From Plasmodium brasilianum (lineage: Eukaryota > Apicomplexa > Aconoidasida > Haemosporida > Plasmodiidae): a DNA stretch of 64,000 nucleotides. A program made the position numbers and the translations under genes. Below the pieces are notes generated by a model that was given only the letters and a program-made list of their open reading frames with translations, was not told the origin of the DNA and did not search any database. The stretch spans positions 1,116,001 through 1,180,000 of the forward strand of contig NC_090115.1 of the NCBI RefSeq assembly GCF_023973825.1, written 5' to 3'. Shown piece after piece: positions 39,127-52,447 of the stretch. Each line of letters begins with the position of its first letter. Positions within the stretch are counted from its first letter, which is position 1.

Positions 39127-39463
39127 TTGTATATTTTTTTGGAATATAACAGAAAAGTTAAAAAATTTTTTAATAGTATTAAAAAACATTATTTATTTGT
39201 AAATACAAGACTATTATGGCAATTAAGCATTGTCTTAATATATAAGAGTGTTTCTTGTAGAGTGTTCACATTTTTAAGTAGAATAATTTATAATTTAAAA
39301 AAAAAAAAAACTTTATGGGAAATATTGCAATATATATTAATAAAATTATGGAAAATAATTATATATATTCATATGCACCAGAATAAGAAGGTTCATCTAC
39401 AAGTGACACTAGATCCTCGAACAAGGATTTTACTGAAACCACATATCATTGAGATTCAGTGAT
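39127..39463 (+). pseudogene. possible decayed antigen-gene 3' end
   Basis: A 111-codon stretch is free of stops, which is long for this base composition: YNRKVKKFFNSIKKHY, LLWQLSIVLIYKSVSCRVF, LSRIIYNLKKKKTLWE. In a second frame an overlapping 24-codon run reads EGSSTSDTRSSNKDFTETTY. A hydrophobic segment followed by a basic stretch and a Ser/Thr/acidic tail is the order seen at pir C-termini. No family motif is certain, so this is only a candidate. Confidence 0.3.
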
Positions 39464-41875
39464 TTTATTTGGTACATTAATATATTTTAAGATTGTTAGA
39501 GCTTTAAACATCATTACATGATTACTACGAATACCGTAATCATTTTTAATGTTTTATCATTGGGTACAAAATATATTCCAATTTCATACAACACATTTAT
39601 TAATACCGTTACATATTAATTTATATTTTTGGCAATAGATAACATTTCCATATATAATAAATGAAATGTACGAATTTTCTAGAAATAGAAAGAAAATAAA
39701 ATGTATCAAACATGTAAAAAAGATGAATGTTTCAAATAATTCATTTATATAAAAAAGCTAAAGAAAAAATATATTTAAAATAGTAATACTTGAAAGCATA
39801 TAAATAATTAATAAATTCGATAAACATTGGTTATTTAAGTGAATATATTATTTTTTGTAGATTTCGATGTATAAATTATTATAAATATGAAAAAATGTTT
39901 TAGAAATTGAAATTTAATATTATTTTATATTTATTTTCTTTTATTTGTATTTTTAAAATATTAATAATTAAACATATAAATGACATAATAAGGAAAGTAT
40001 TTAAGCTTTAGTGCTATATTATAAACGTAATAGACGTATGACATACATAACAAATAAAAGAAAAATTAAATATTTTCCTGTAAATTAATATTTTTATATA
40101 TGGTCTCTTTACTTAGAGAATGTAAATAATCTAGATGAATAACTAATTGTTTTTTAAAATAAATAGATCAAAAAATACTTAGGATCAATAAATGTTTCTA
40201 AAAAATAACAATATTTATAAGTAGATATTTAGCAGTATTTTATTATATAATGCACTTATTTTTCATAATATATTTTACAATTTTTGTGTATAGATTATTA
40301 TAAATTTTTATAATGGATAAAAGCGCATTATATACATAAGCATTAGGTAAGAGAAAAAATGTGAGCTGTTCAAAATGTTCGAAAAAATAGAACCTAAAAA
40401 TCTTCATAAAAGTTATAATGAAACTAATATACATATTAAAAAGTAAAAATATATGAATTTTAATATATGTAAATTTTTTTTTCTGGTTTTTTTAATTTAT
40501 AAATAATATTTTGGTTTCATCTGTTTTTTTTTTTTTTATGTTTTAATTATCAATTGGAAAGATAGTATTTATTAAGGAGATCAATAATATAAAGTGAATG
40601 TTCTTTTGACTGGAATATTTTTTATAAATTTTTTTTATAATTAAATTTCTAATGGTTACAATATGTGAGAGATATATATTGGAATAATATATTTATACTC
40701 ATTTATTCCTGTTACCATGTAAAATATGTTTCTGCGATTATGTATTTTCAAAAGAATATATAAAAAGTAATTTATTCTTTCTAATATTATATGAATTGAA
40801 TAATCACTAAGTCGTATATTTTAGTTGAATGTATTTTTATTATTTAACAGTTTTATAAGTATATTATGTCATATATATATCATTAGTAAATATGCTTCAG
40901 TTGATATATTTTTAAATTAATGAAATTTAAAGTAACGATTATATATCTGCTTTACCTTTAAAGTTTTTTTTTTTTTTTAATATTCTTATATTTCTTTGGA
41001 ATATATATATTAAAAAAGAAATTTAAAAATCTATGTATATGAATGTAAAAAAATTTCTTTTATATGGAAGGTATAACTTAAACGTAATTAAAAATTGTGA
41101 TTTTCAAATATTAAGGTGCAAAAATAAAAAATCACACTTTGTTTGCTTTTAGAATATATATTTCTACATAGATTAAGTAGTTCGATAAATTTCTATTTTA
41201 AAAAGAAATTATATACTATAAAAAAGTATATTTACTTGAGGAGGAATTAATGCATTTTTTCTAATTAATATAATTAATATGTTTTTTTTCTTATATTATT
41301 ATGATTATTGTATTATTATAATAATTGATATTTTATTAATAAAAATCAACGTTTTCAAAATAAAAATTTATATAATCAGAATTATTAATTGTTTATACTT
41401 TTTAACATTATTAATTATTTTCTTAATATATAGAGGAATATATCATATTTATATTCTCTACATTCTACATAGTGTATAAACTCAATATTTACATATAATA
41501 AGTATTCGAATATTATTTTCATAATTTATTCTGAAAAAGGTTAATAAAAGTATTATATCATTATAACACTACACTGAATATTTAAATTATATATTTTAAA
41601 TATATATGTATTAAATCGAATTATATGATTTCAAAGAAAGTTATTTTTTTTTTAAATAAAATTAAGATAAATATTACATAATGCATTTTAAAAATTAATT
41701 TTGATTATAGAATATGTAACGTATATTATGATTATGTATATTTTATTATATATTTATACAGAAATAATAAATTTTTTTTTATTATTTTAAATATTTCGTT
41801 TTATCATTAGAAGTATATTCTACTATTATTAACTTCTTCTTTATTGATTCTATTATAATAATAAATATCTGTATA
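39464..41875. other. gene-free spacer, upstream flank of the 41876 gene
   Basis: This is low-complexity A+T-rich sequence. Open stretches at 40243-40434 (-) and 41279-41479 (+) are runs of I/Y/F/L without motifs. The bases before the start at 41876 (ATCTGTATAATGGAAC) resemble those before 10218. Confidence 0.45.
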
Positions 41876-42854
41876 ATGGAACAAAAAACAAAAACCCTCT
41901 TACTTATTGATATGGTTGAGATTATCCTATTATCTTGGATTCTTAATTTTAACAGTGATGTTGTATGAAAATATTATTTAAGGATATTTGAAATCATAAC
42001 ATTTTTTGGTTTTTTTCTGTATTAATACCTTTTTTTTACCTCTGTATTATTTATACTATTAAATAAAAAATATTTACATTTTTTTTTAGGGAATGTTTGA
42101 CATGCCATTGAATAAGTATTGCAATCGTACGAAAGAATTAGAAGCAAGAAATAATCGATTGCTAGGAGGATATAAGTATAATATCGATTCAAAGTTTATA
42201 TTTACAAAAGAAGAGATGCCAAATATTGGTATGACCAACAAAAAAGATATATGTAACAGTGAGGAAGGGGTGGAAGGCAAAATGAATAAATCAAATGGAT
42301 GTTCACAAAGTATAACAGGAAGTCGTAAAAAAGATATGAATAAAAAATCTTGTATAATTGAGACCAAAAAATATTCCCATTTGGAAAAAAAAATATTCAA
42401 GGAACTCGATTATGAGAATTTTCTTAAAAAAAACAGAACAATTACTGATAAGATGTACAAAAAAATAATGCTTAAAAAATACAGATTACGTTTTACTTTA
42501 CCTTTATTATTTTTTTCACTGTTTTTAATCATACTCTTAGTAGATTTTTCATGGGGTTTGATTGATGAGGAGGGGTTATGGGGTGCATTAGGGGTTTCTA
42601 GCTATTTAGATAGCTTGGCTAAGGGTTCTCTGAAAAACTTTTTAGGAAAATTGAAAGAGTTAAAAGGGTTTTGGGAACCTGCTTTTAATACAGCATCGAG
42701 TGCTGTTAGTGAAATAGACGTATTATGGAATTTATTTGGTATTCTAATATATTTCGTACCGTTCGTTATATTGGGTTTCACATTAATACTGGGGATTATT
42801 TATTATCATAAAAAAGTTAAAAAATATGAAAAAATTAAGTTCAGAAAAAGGTAG
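41876..42854 (+). CDS. fam-l/fam-m exported protein
   Basis: Exon 1 is 41876-41962 (MEQKTKTLLLIDMVEI.., 29 codons, donor GTATGA). Exon 2 is 42090-42854, after TTTTTTTTTAG. The product is about 283 residues with no break. The signal peptide is followed by R-L-L-G-G at residues 52-56, where related genes have R-L-L-x-E/D, so the fifth position is not canonical. A Lys/Asn/Ser-rich linker precedes the family core KYSHLEKKIFKELDYENFL. Then come two membrane segments (TLPLLFFSLFLIILLVDF, and LIYFVPFVILGFTLILGI near the end) and the tail YYHKKVKKYEKIKFRKR. The loop between them is about 60 residues. It is the upstream member of a plus-strand pair with the pseudogene at 45404. Fam-l/m proteins are described as abundant in P. 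malariae and exported; a structural likeness to RH5 has been proposed for the family. Confidence 0.92.
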
Positions 42855-45403
42855 ATTGTATAGTATGAGATATTATTCTTTCTAAAAAGAAATATCTAAT
42901 AAGAACTAATATATATTATCTTTAGTGATATTCTTAATAAATATTCGCAAAATAGTAAAAATTGTATAAGTAAATTTACATAAATATACCCGTTCATATA
43001 TTTAACTGTAAAAGAATATGTCTTAATTTTTTTTGTGAATATAAATGTTTTAATTTTTTTAAATGTGTTCATTAATATGTTATCTCTGTTTAATGTCGCA
43101 TTTTCTATTTTTTTATATATTTTTGTATATGTAAGTAGGTTTTTATGAAAAATAAATTTTTATGAGATAAAATTAATATATAATAGGATACTTTACACAA
43201 TTATATTGAAATAGTATGTTAATTTATAAATATAATATGTGGTGCTTCCTATTTTTCTACAGATTAAGTCTAAAATTATTATTTATGGAAGTAATTATTA
43301 AAATGTATTATTCGATTTATATTAACTATAAATATGTCCTATTTTATAATTTATGTAAGAATGTGAATCAGTTTTGTTACATTTACATACATATTTGTAA
43401 TTAGTAAAACTATAATATATATTGTATAAAATATATTTTATGAAATATGTTTTATAGAATATATTTTTTGTTAATCCCTTTTTGAAAAAGGTCGAGATGT
43501 TTGGGGATGGTTTAATAGAAAAAAAAATGTATATAATTATATAATATATATATTAAATATTGATTACTTTTAATAGTTTTTTAAATTAAAATTATGAGTT
43601 TTTAAAATTAAAGGAAGAGCTAAAATAATTTAATTTATTATTAGTGTATTCGGCTGCGATATTAAAGATAATTTTGGAAATTCTACTTAAATATATATTA
43701 TATTGAAAATATATAGACTATATAATTTTTTAATTTTTTTTTATTACAAAACAATAAAAGAAATTAGTTTAAGTTAATTGCAGATGAATGTATTATATTA
43801 TGGAATTGTTTTGTTTTGTTTTGTTTTTAATGATTATATATCTCTTAATGTGTTTTATATATCTATGAAAATAAAAATTGTCTTTATCTGTAATGAATCT
43901 AATTTTATTTTTTTCTGAAATAATAGATTAAAATGTATTTAAATATTTTTATATATATTAGAAACAATTAATAACATCTTCAAAATAATTACAATTTATT
44001 AAACACAATAAATAAGAAAAAACAATTATATTTTTATAGATAATTTATAAATAAAATGGTTATAATTTGTTAGATAATTTTTAACAATTTGTATGTAAAA
44101 AATTATATATTTTTTCGTTTTGTTTCATTTAATATATCTAATACAGAAATTTGGTTATGGATGGTTTTTCGAATATTTTTATTTGTTAAAATTGATTTTA
44201 TATAGATATAAATGAACGCAAAAACATAAAGTTTATATATTTTTTAGTTATTACACTTAAATACACTTTTAAAAAATATTTTTATATAAATAAAATGTCT
44301 CATTCATGATTATTTCTTTGTAAAAAGCATACTCAAGTTAAAAGGGAATATGATATATTGTTATGTACAAGCAGTTATTCCTAGGAATGTGAAAATATAT
44401 TCAATATACATTTTAATTAAAAGATCAATTATTTTTGTATTTCTTGTTAATTCTATAGATTAATATAATATATTCAAATATTTTATTTCATTCAAATAAA
44501 ATATATATCCATTGATATACGTAACAGTTCTATTATAGCAATAGGTATTTTATTTTTCGTTTTTTTATTACATTATTGTTACTTATGAATATATATAGTT
44601 AAAAAAAAAAATAATAATAAATTTAGTACATGATTATAGATAATTTTCATTAAAATTATGTAATACCACTTGAACGCAAAGATTACAACTTTTAAAAATT
44701 ATGGTACGAATATAAAACAGAAGTCTTAATTTGACTTTAAAATAGATACTAAATCATATATTAGATAGGATAAAATAAATTTAATTTTTTAAATATATTA
44801 TACGCTAAAAAAATAATATATTAATACAAGGAGTAATTGGATCATATGTTATATTTTAAAAAACATAAAATTATATTTTTCTTCATTTAATTTTTTTTAT
44901 TATTTTATTGTTATAATAAATGATATTTTTTTTTAATAATAATTTGTGAAATATAATGTCTATAATATTTAATTGTTATTAGAATAACATCCATAAAATG
45001 TGTAATTAATATTTTAATAATAGATAAACCTACTATGTATGTATTCTATATGTTGTATATTTTATGGGAACTCAATATTTCAAAATAATATGGAATAAAA
45101 TTTTTATCCCTTAGTTTATTAAGAAAAGGATTTGTAAAAATACTATTTAATTAGTACACTCGATGAAATAATTTAATAATATACTTAGTATAATTACGAA
45201 TAAATTTAAATTATTTTATTTTAAATAAAGTGTATTTTTTAAAAATATTAAAATTAAAATTTTATAATACGTTTATAAATATATTTTTCTTTATATATAT
45301 ATTACAAAATTTATTACAGCAATGTACATTTCATTAATTATTTAAGAAGAAATAATAATTTTTTTTTTTTACGAATATATTAATAATATCAAAGAAGTAT
45401 ATC
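42855..45403. other. spacer inside a fam doublet
   Basis: A weak copy of the downstream element (AGATTAAGTCTAAAATTATT) lies at 43260-43280, about 405 bp after the 41876 stop. A 62-codon open stretch at 43216-43404 falls across it and is not called. The rest is A+T-rich spacer ending in the promoter region of the 45404 pseudogene. Confidence 0.45.
43258..43280 (+). repeat. downstream element, degraded copy
   Basis: CTACAGATTAAGTCTAAAATT keeps the AGTCTAAAAT half of the element at the same distance (about 405 bp) past the stop of a fam gene. It is weaker than the copies at 21644, 46684 and 56104. Confidence 0.35.
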
Positions 45404-46281
45404 ATGGAAAAAAAATTTAAGACTATGTTATTAATTAAAATTTATGCAATTATTCTTTTAACTTGATTATGTCATTTATGAATATTATATGATAATATTA
45501 TATAAGGATATATTTGCGGTATACATCTTGTTTTTGATTTTTTTTTTATTATTACAACTTTTTATAATAGAATTATTCATTATATTATATATGAAATATT
45601 TACTTTTTTTTCTTTTTTTAGAATAGGTTTATCAGATTTTCCGATGAGAGCTATAATCTTGGTAGCAATTTAAAAAATAGAACGTATAGATCCCTATCCG
45701 ATTATAAAAAAGGTAAGTGTTCAAATATTGTAGTATTAAAAGAATATATACCTAATCATAGTGAATGTGAAGAGAATGATATATGTAATAATAAAAATGG
45801 GGGAATATAAAAAACCGAAAAACCTAATAAATCATTAAATAAGAAGAAATCCTATACACAAGTTACGGGTAACGATAAGGAAATGCAAGATAGAAAATAT
45901 ATCCGTTTTGAAAAAACATGAGTTAATGAAAATGATTATGAGGTCTTTCAAGAATAAAATAGAAAAATTCATGATATAGATTTAAAAAATATAACACATA
46001 GAAGATATGCATTTGGAGTTGCTGTTTTTTTTCTTTTTTTCTAATTGAAAATAGGATGCCCTATATTAGAAGGATTAGGTTACTTGAGAAATCTACAAAC
46101 AATTCTTGTAGGACTGTTAACCATTATTGCATAACTTAATCCTACTCCAGTAGAACATTTTATTTGTTCAATATTTTTTGGAATACTTATGATTTTATTA
46201 GTTATAATAATTATAATAACGATAACTAATATCTTAATAAATAATTAAAAATATAAAAAAATTAAGTTGAGGAATGTATAA
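45404..46281 (+). pseudogene. fam-l/fam-m pseudogene, stops only
   Basis: Exon 1 starts at 45404 (MEKKFKTMLLIKIYAIILLT). A TGA stands where the family has the W codon, and a second TGA follows six codons later. Exon 2 (45622-46281) begins after TTTTCTTTTTTTAG. Its 220 codons stay in a single frame from NRFIRFSDESYNL to the tail KYKKIKLRNV. Six internal stops interrupt it: after NKNGGI, FEKT, VFQE, FFLFF, LLTIIA and LINN. A canonical export motif, R-S-L-S-D, sits at residues 23-27 of exon 2. DYEVF corresponds to the DYENF core of 41876, and both membrane segments remain hydrophobic. No indel is needed to align it with its relatives. It follows the intact 41876 gene on the same strand. It is clearly non-coding by the standard code, yet preserved in length and phase. 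Confidence 0.88.
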
Positions 46282-47275
46282 AATGAATTATAAGTAGTGT
46301 TCATTCTTCTCTAAGGGGTTTATTAATGTGAACAACTATATCTTTAGGCATATATTTTTTTTATACATAGATATAAATGAAATAATTTTATAAATGTACA
46401 TGTGTATATCATATTATGTTTTTATGATAAATAAGAAATTATGATCTTAAATTTTTTGTGAACTTGAAAGTTTCAGGAATTTTTATTTTTTATTATAAAT
46501 TGTTGTTTCAGAATAATTAAATATTATTGATTAACATATATATTAATTCATTAAAATATATTACTATATAGAATATATATATTGGAGTTAAAATTAGTGT
46601 ACAGCAGAAAATATAATATAATTTAATGGATGTCCTGTAATAATTTATATTTTAAATGAACCATGGTTGTGTCCCATTTTTTTATCTTATTCTAGTCTAA
46701 AATGTTTATTTATATATAAATTAAGATAAATATATAATTAGTTTTGCATTAAAAATTAATGTGTTCTTTTGTATTTATTGGAGCAAGGTGAACGTATTAT
46801 ATAACATTGATATATAGATATAGTTACAAAATATATTTTTACTTAAATTTTGAAACTTTAATAATTTAAAATAAGAATTAAAATACAAATAATTTACTTA
46901 TAATAAATATAAAATTATATGATGACAAATTTTTATGATGTAGTGTAAAAAAACAAATAATTTACATACGATATTGCTGTATTGGAGACATATTTTTTTT
47001 ACAGCTAAGCATATAAAATTTTGTTCACATTGAAATTATTATAATAAATTTATAAAATTAATTTTTTACATTGAATACTTTTTTCTCATTTTTTACTATA
47101 GTTAGATTAATTTATCAGATAATGTCATGTATATTAATTTAAAAAAACTGTATTATCCAAAACCAGCAGTATAAAATATTTAAAAACTGTTACATTGAAT
47201 ACCAATAAATAGAGGATTAAACTATAAAATTGTAACAGATATAATTATTATTAGGATAGTACAGGAGAAGTTATG
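46282..47275. other. spacer between convergent genes
   Basis: This is the 3' flank of the plus-strand 45404 pseudogene and of the minus-strand gene ending at 47276. It carries one clear copy of the downstream element (46684-46705). No coding-like frame is seen. Confidence 0.5.
46684..46705 (+). repeat. downstream element TTATTCTAGTCT, copy 2
   Basis: ATCTTATTCTAGTCTAAAAT lies about 405 bp after the end of the 45404 pseudogene. It matches the copies at 21644 and 56104 almost base for base. Confidence 0.55.
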
Positions 47276-48101
47276 TTATTTAAAGAATATAAATGCGTAT
47301 GAAATGAAGATCGTAATTAAGCCAACCATTAACACTAGTGCGATCCAGTAGAGAAAGTAAAAAATTATAGATTTACATCGATTATTTTTTGTATATTTTA
47401 TAGCACCATTCATTTTATCTATATAATTAATAAAACTAAAATTTTTTCTTGATTTGTTATGGCTTAAAATTGAGTTATTCTTTAAATACAATTGTTTTAA
47501 AGATTTAGGTTGGTAATTGTACTGAATATTATAATAATGTTCTAATGTGGGTGATTGTTCTTTTAAATTAGGTTCAAAGTCGAATTCTCCAAGTTCATCA
47601 AATTCTGAGTTTTTCATTAAATAATTAAATTCATCGTAAGAAGAACCATCACTATATGGTGATTTCTTATCTTCATGAAAATGTTTATTATTCTGTAATA
47701 CATATGTTTTTTTTTTAAATGCTTCAGCGCTTTCTCCTTCTAAATTAATTATTTTTTTTTTTAAAAGTTTAAATTTATCTCTGACCGATTCTACTGTTTC
47801 ACTACTTAATAATCTTCTAAATTTAACATTTAATACGTTATTTCTGTTCAATTCCTTGTTCCATGATTTATCGCAGAAGGTTTTCTAGAAGTGAATATTC
47901 ATATTAAACATTTAAAAATGTATTTTTATATTATATAAATAAAATTCTTTTATCATATAGAAACATAAAATTAAAAAGAAAAATAAAAAAATTCAAGCAT
48001 AATTACTATGATACCTTATAAAAATATTTTAATGTCCATATTAAACAAGGAAAAATAAAAACTTTAGTAAAAAGGTGCACATTTGTGTATTTCACTTTCA
48101 T
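47276..48101 (-). CDS. exported protein, single C-terminal membrane segment
   Basis: On the minus strand exon 1 is 48101-48015 (MKVKYTNVHLFTKVFIF.., 29 codons, signal peptide, donor GTATCA). Exon 2 is 47884-47276, after CACTTCTAG. The product is about 231 residues in phase 0 with no break. An export-like motif R-R-L-L-S at residues 52-56 of the joined protein follows the signal peptide. The middle is acidic and charged (SSYDEFNYLM, EFDELGEFDFE). One long hydrophobic segment lies near the C-terminus (IIFYFLYWIALVLMVGLIT). The start KTFCDKSWNKEL and the motif order recall a family of small exported proteins also known in P. vivax subtelomeres (Pv-fam-d/RAD-like). That assignment is tentative. 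The gene at the right edge (63449) has the similar motif EFNDLM. It is convergent with the 45404 pseudogene. Confidence 0.85.
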
Positions 48102-51100
48102 AATGAATTTTTTTAAAGTTAAAATTTATGTAATGATTAAGACATCAGGCATATATGGCATTTTAGACAATAATAATTAAATAGTTAATTTACAATTCAT
48201 CTTGATTATTTTCTATTATAACAATATAAAAAGTCTTCAGATTTTTTTTATTTTTAGATAAATATAATCGTAGTACGCATTACGTTACAAGACAAAAACA
48301 TATTTAAAAAAAAGTTATAATTAAAAAAAATATATTCCAGTAATAGTTATATTTAGAAATATTATTATTTCACATTTTTAAAATAAAACTAAAAAAGAAT
48401 TTAATAAATATTTGATGGAAAAATTTAAAGAAATATAACTGTTCAAAATACAAATATTTTGCTTCAAATATATAAATATATATTGGTACAATATAAATTG
48501 ATAAAATATTGATTTAATAAGCATATATTATTGCATTAGATTCTAGTAATAAAATATGCATTAGAACACATTCTAAAATTATTTTTAGAGCTTTTATGAT
48601 AAAATATATTAAAAAATATATAATAAGAATTTTTTAGAATCTATCTACTAATTATTCAAATATACTGTTTTTGAGAATTATTTTTAATAAAAATTATTAA
48701 TTAAAATGTATAGGCAATAAATATAATAGTAAGAAAATTATAATATATTACATAAATTTATTACATGTATAGAATGAGTTTTAGATATAATTTAATCTAA
48801 AGTAAATATTAAAACCTTAGTTCACCAAATGTAATTATTTAATATATATATAGTTTTAGTTTTAAGTTATAACTAATATATGTAATATTTATTTTTTATA
48901 ATCATTATCAATTAGCTCATTTGATTCTTTACATATCATGTATATTTATATATGGAGCCAATAATTCAAAAAATATATCTATGTAAAGTATATTAAAATT
49001 ATGAAATTTGAGCTACTATTATATATTGTTTTATGAATGTTTTAAAAATGCAGATTATGATTTAATGGGAAAAAAAAATTAAATTAGGTTGTGCACTTTA
49101 AAAATAAAAATTTTCACAGTTTTTTAGTTTTTTACTGGTATTATTTGTGTATTTTATTTTTTTTATTTCATGTTTTTTTTTTTTTTTTTTATTCATTTTT
49201 GATATAGACCATTATAACGTTTTAATTATTTTGTTAAATTATTTATATATGTACAACATTGTATGTATGAAAAAACAATTACAATATATCATTTATACTA
49301 TATTGTTGCTACAGTTGTGGAAAGTACTTATCATTAAATTGTAATTGTGACAATATTATATTTATATCTATTACCTAAAATTTCCTTATTTGTGGTACAT
49401 ATTATTCCATTTAATTGTTTTTATATAGTGTAATTTATTATATATTTATTTTCACTTGTATATGCTGATTACTACTTTTATATATAAATCATTTTATTTG
49501 GACAAACACTTAATTAATTAAAGGTAAATTTAGCTGTGTTAATTAATGAAAATTTTTTTTTATACTTATTCAAAATATAAAAAAATATTAACAAAAAATA
49601 ATAAGCCCATTTATACAATATAGAAAAAAAAAATGAAAAATAAATTATAACACTGAAATAAAGTACAATAATAAATAATTGAAGATAAAAGGTATATTAT
49701 ATTAAATTAGATAAAATATAAAATACAGATGCTTTTTAATAATGTTTCTGTAATTTTTGATAGATATATTCTAATAAATATATTAGAAAGTACATTACAT
49801 ATTTTTTGATATTGTTTATACATACAACTATAAGGTAATAAATTTTTTATTATAATAAATATTTATTTAGTATACCAAATAAAAAGGGTCCTGTATTATT
49901 TATAATACCTTTTAAGATCCAAGTGGTTAAATGAAATTACAGAAAAATTTAAACTTGTTATAAATAACATTGGTTATTATATTATAATAAACATATACTT
50001 TTTCTTATTTTAATGTTTGCTTTGAAAAAAGTACATATGAAAGCGAATGTAGTCAGAAAAAAAAAAAAAAAATATATTAATAATAAACATTTTTAATTAA
50101 TTACTTTTCATATAAAATTGCGTTATTATGATTATGTTTAATAAATAAATTACATTTAAGAATTATATTTTAATTTATTTTTTTAAAATTTTATTGCTAG
50201 TGTTCTACTTATTTTATTGTAATATCTTATATATTATTCCTTTCTTTTTTTTAAATAAGTTACTTAATAAACATATATAGAAGATTATAAATAAATATAA
50301 TTTATTGTGTTTCAAAAATATATTTTATTTATATTTATGTAATTGAATATGTTATATAAAAGTATCTAAACATTATATATTCAATGAAAATATTATTATG
50401 GATTATTATATGACAAGAAAAAACAAATTATGATTTTCCGAAATATTTGAAAGGGTTTGAAAAAAAATATATAAAATTTTTTTCAAAATATTCATAATAA
50501 AAAACTTTTTTTTTTTTTTTATCATTTTATAAATATAATAAAATAATTTTTTTTCTTTGTTTTTGAATTTTTTATTAGCTATTTTAATATATAATTAGAA
50601 TTTATTTATAGTAATGAAATATATACATTGTGTTAATTTAAAAATAATACAAAATTAATAAAAATTCATGTAAACTATTGAAATTTCCTTCATAATATTA
50701 TGAATATACTATTTAACTTTTAATATGAAAGATAATATTTAATGTAAAAGTATATATATTTTTATATAAAATATTAACATTATGTGAGCTAATAAAAATG
50801 TTATATGCATAAAAAGTATTATAGCTTGTAAGCGGAAAAATATGTAGAAGTAAATGCATTTACGACAATGTAATTGCTTAAATAACAAATTATAATGTTT
50901 TCTTGTTTAATGTGGGTAAAAATGCAATCTAAAAACTGTGTTTTATGTCATTATAGAAGAGACTTGCATATTAAAATTTATATTTTATATTATTTAAACT
51001 AGTGTTCATAACTGTTAACATAATATTATAGTGTGAAAAGTCTTATATATTAATATACCTGAAAAATAAAATAAAAATTTTTATTTTGATTATAAGAATG

Positions 51101-52210
51101 TCTTAATTTTACTTATATACTTTTAGTTATACATATATATATATATTTGTATCAAAGGGTAAAAGGAGCATATTTTAAAAAGTATTTTCGAGAATAAATT
51201 AATAAATTTTGTTTAAGCATATTATTATAAGGTAAAATACGTGATATTATTTTATTTTCTAATTAGAATTATTTCATCTTAATGGAATAAGTAGGACCGT
51301 TCTATGCATAATTTATCATTTATAGTCTTCTATTGTTCTGATACTTATCATTTAAAATATAACGTCCTAATATATCACATTCTTGATAATTTAATAAACA
51401 GAGTATAAAAATTAATATATGGTATATTGTTAATATTGTGAATTTTTATTTTATTTTAAATATATTTCTGTTTATTACATCTACTGACCATGTTACGCTT
51501 GACGAATAATTAATTAATAGTTTTTCCTAAGTTTCTGTTGATATATGTTGTATGAATGTATTTCATATAAGAAATATCATGTATACTTATTATGTTAATG
51601 TTAAAAAATAATTTCGATATTGGTCAATCAATTGAAATTAATTCTGTTTTATATTTCCCCGTCTCTATTACTAATAATTTTAAGTAAAATATTTGTCCTT
51701 GAATTTCGTATATTTTCTTTTTTTTTACGTTGTTAGATTTTTTATGTGTATATATGTATGAACTTTTTATAGTAACATTTAAATAATACTCATTTTCTAT
51801 TACATTTGCAGTGTTATTAAAAAAAATTGTCCTGAACCTTTTTTTTTTTTAATTTCTTTTAATATATATTTTAACTAAGATGTTCGCGGTTTCATTTTAT
51901 ATGCACCTAGATATATGTTATTGAACTTTTTTAAATTATAATTTTGTACAATATACGTTAAATACTATTCGCTGTTAGTACAATATTTCTTATAATTTGC
52001 AGATTTATTTATATGCATTGGAAAAATTTTTTCATGTACCTATTTATATTTTTCTTATTGAATATCGCAGGAAAGAGCAAGTGATGTAAACTAGTATTAA
52101 ATAAATTGAATATTTGTATCTACAACAATATAAAAATTGTAATTTCTTGTAGTAACACATTAAATGTATAATGTAAAAAATTCTAATTTTAAGTTAAATA
52201 ATTTATAGTA
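48102..52210. other. long gene-free spacer
   Basis: This holds the presumed promoter of the minus-strand gene starting at 48101. A stretch at 49887-49989 (+) has coding-like residues (YLLRSKWLNEITEKFKL) in one frame with one stop; it is unassigned. T- and A-runs occur at 49173-49190, 50057-50071 and 50506-50520. Nothing else stands out. Confidence 0.4.
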
Positions 52211-52447
52211 CTAGACAGAATGAAACATGAAAAATACTGTAATAAATATTAATATGATTATTGAAAATAAAAAGATTAGTTTATAAAACGTAGCTCCAGA
52301 TATTGCTCCTATTCGTGGTATTAAACTCACAAATAAGCATTTTACTGGAACTTGATATCTTTGAAATTCAATATATTAATATAGTTCATTAATATTCTTT
52401 AAAAAATGTATCCTTTGGGGACTAATAATACGGTATTTACGAATGTG
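52211..52447 (-). pseudogene. remnant of a membrane-protein gene, unidentified
   Basis: On the minus strand one frame from 52447 to a TAG at 52211 has a single internal stop: HIRKYRIISPQRIHFLKN, INELY, stop, then YIEFQRYQVPVKCLFVSL, IPRIGAISGATFYK and a hydrophobic segment (LIFLFSIIILIFITVFFMF). A Gly/Ala/Ser loop between two hydrophobic stretches followed by the end of the protein is the plan of the exported two-membrane-segment genes here. The sequence does not clearly match any of them. The region upstream on this strand (52450-52720) stays partly open in other frames. Confidence 0.4.

Noticed and set aside
49147..49344. 65-codon open stretch (+) rich in F, I and Y
   Set aside because: It is dominated by a T-run, with no signal peptide, acceptor or family motif.
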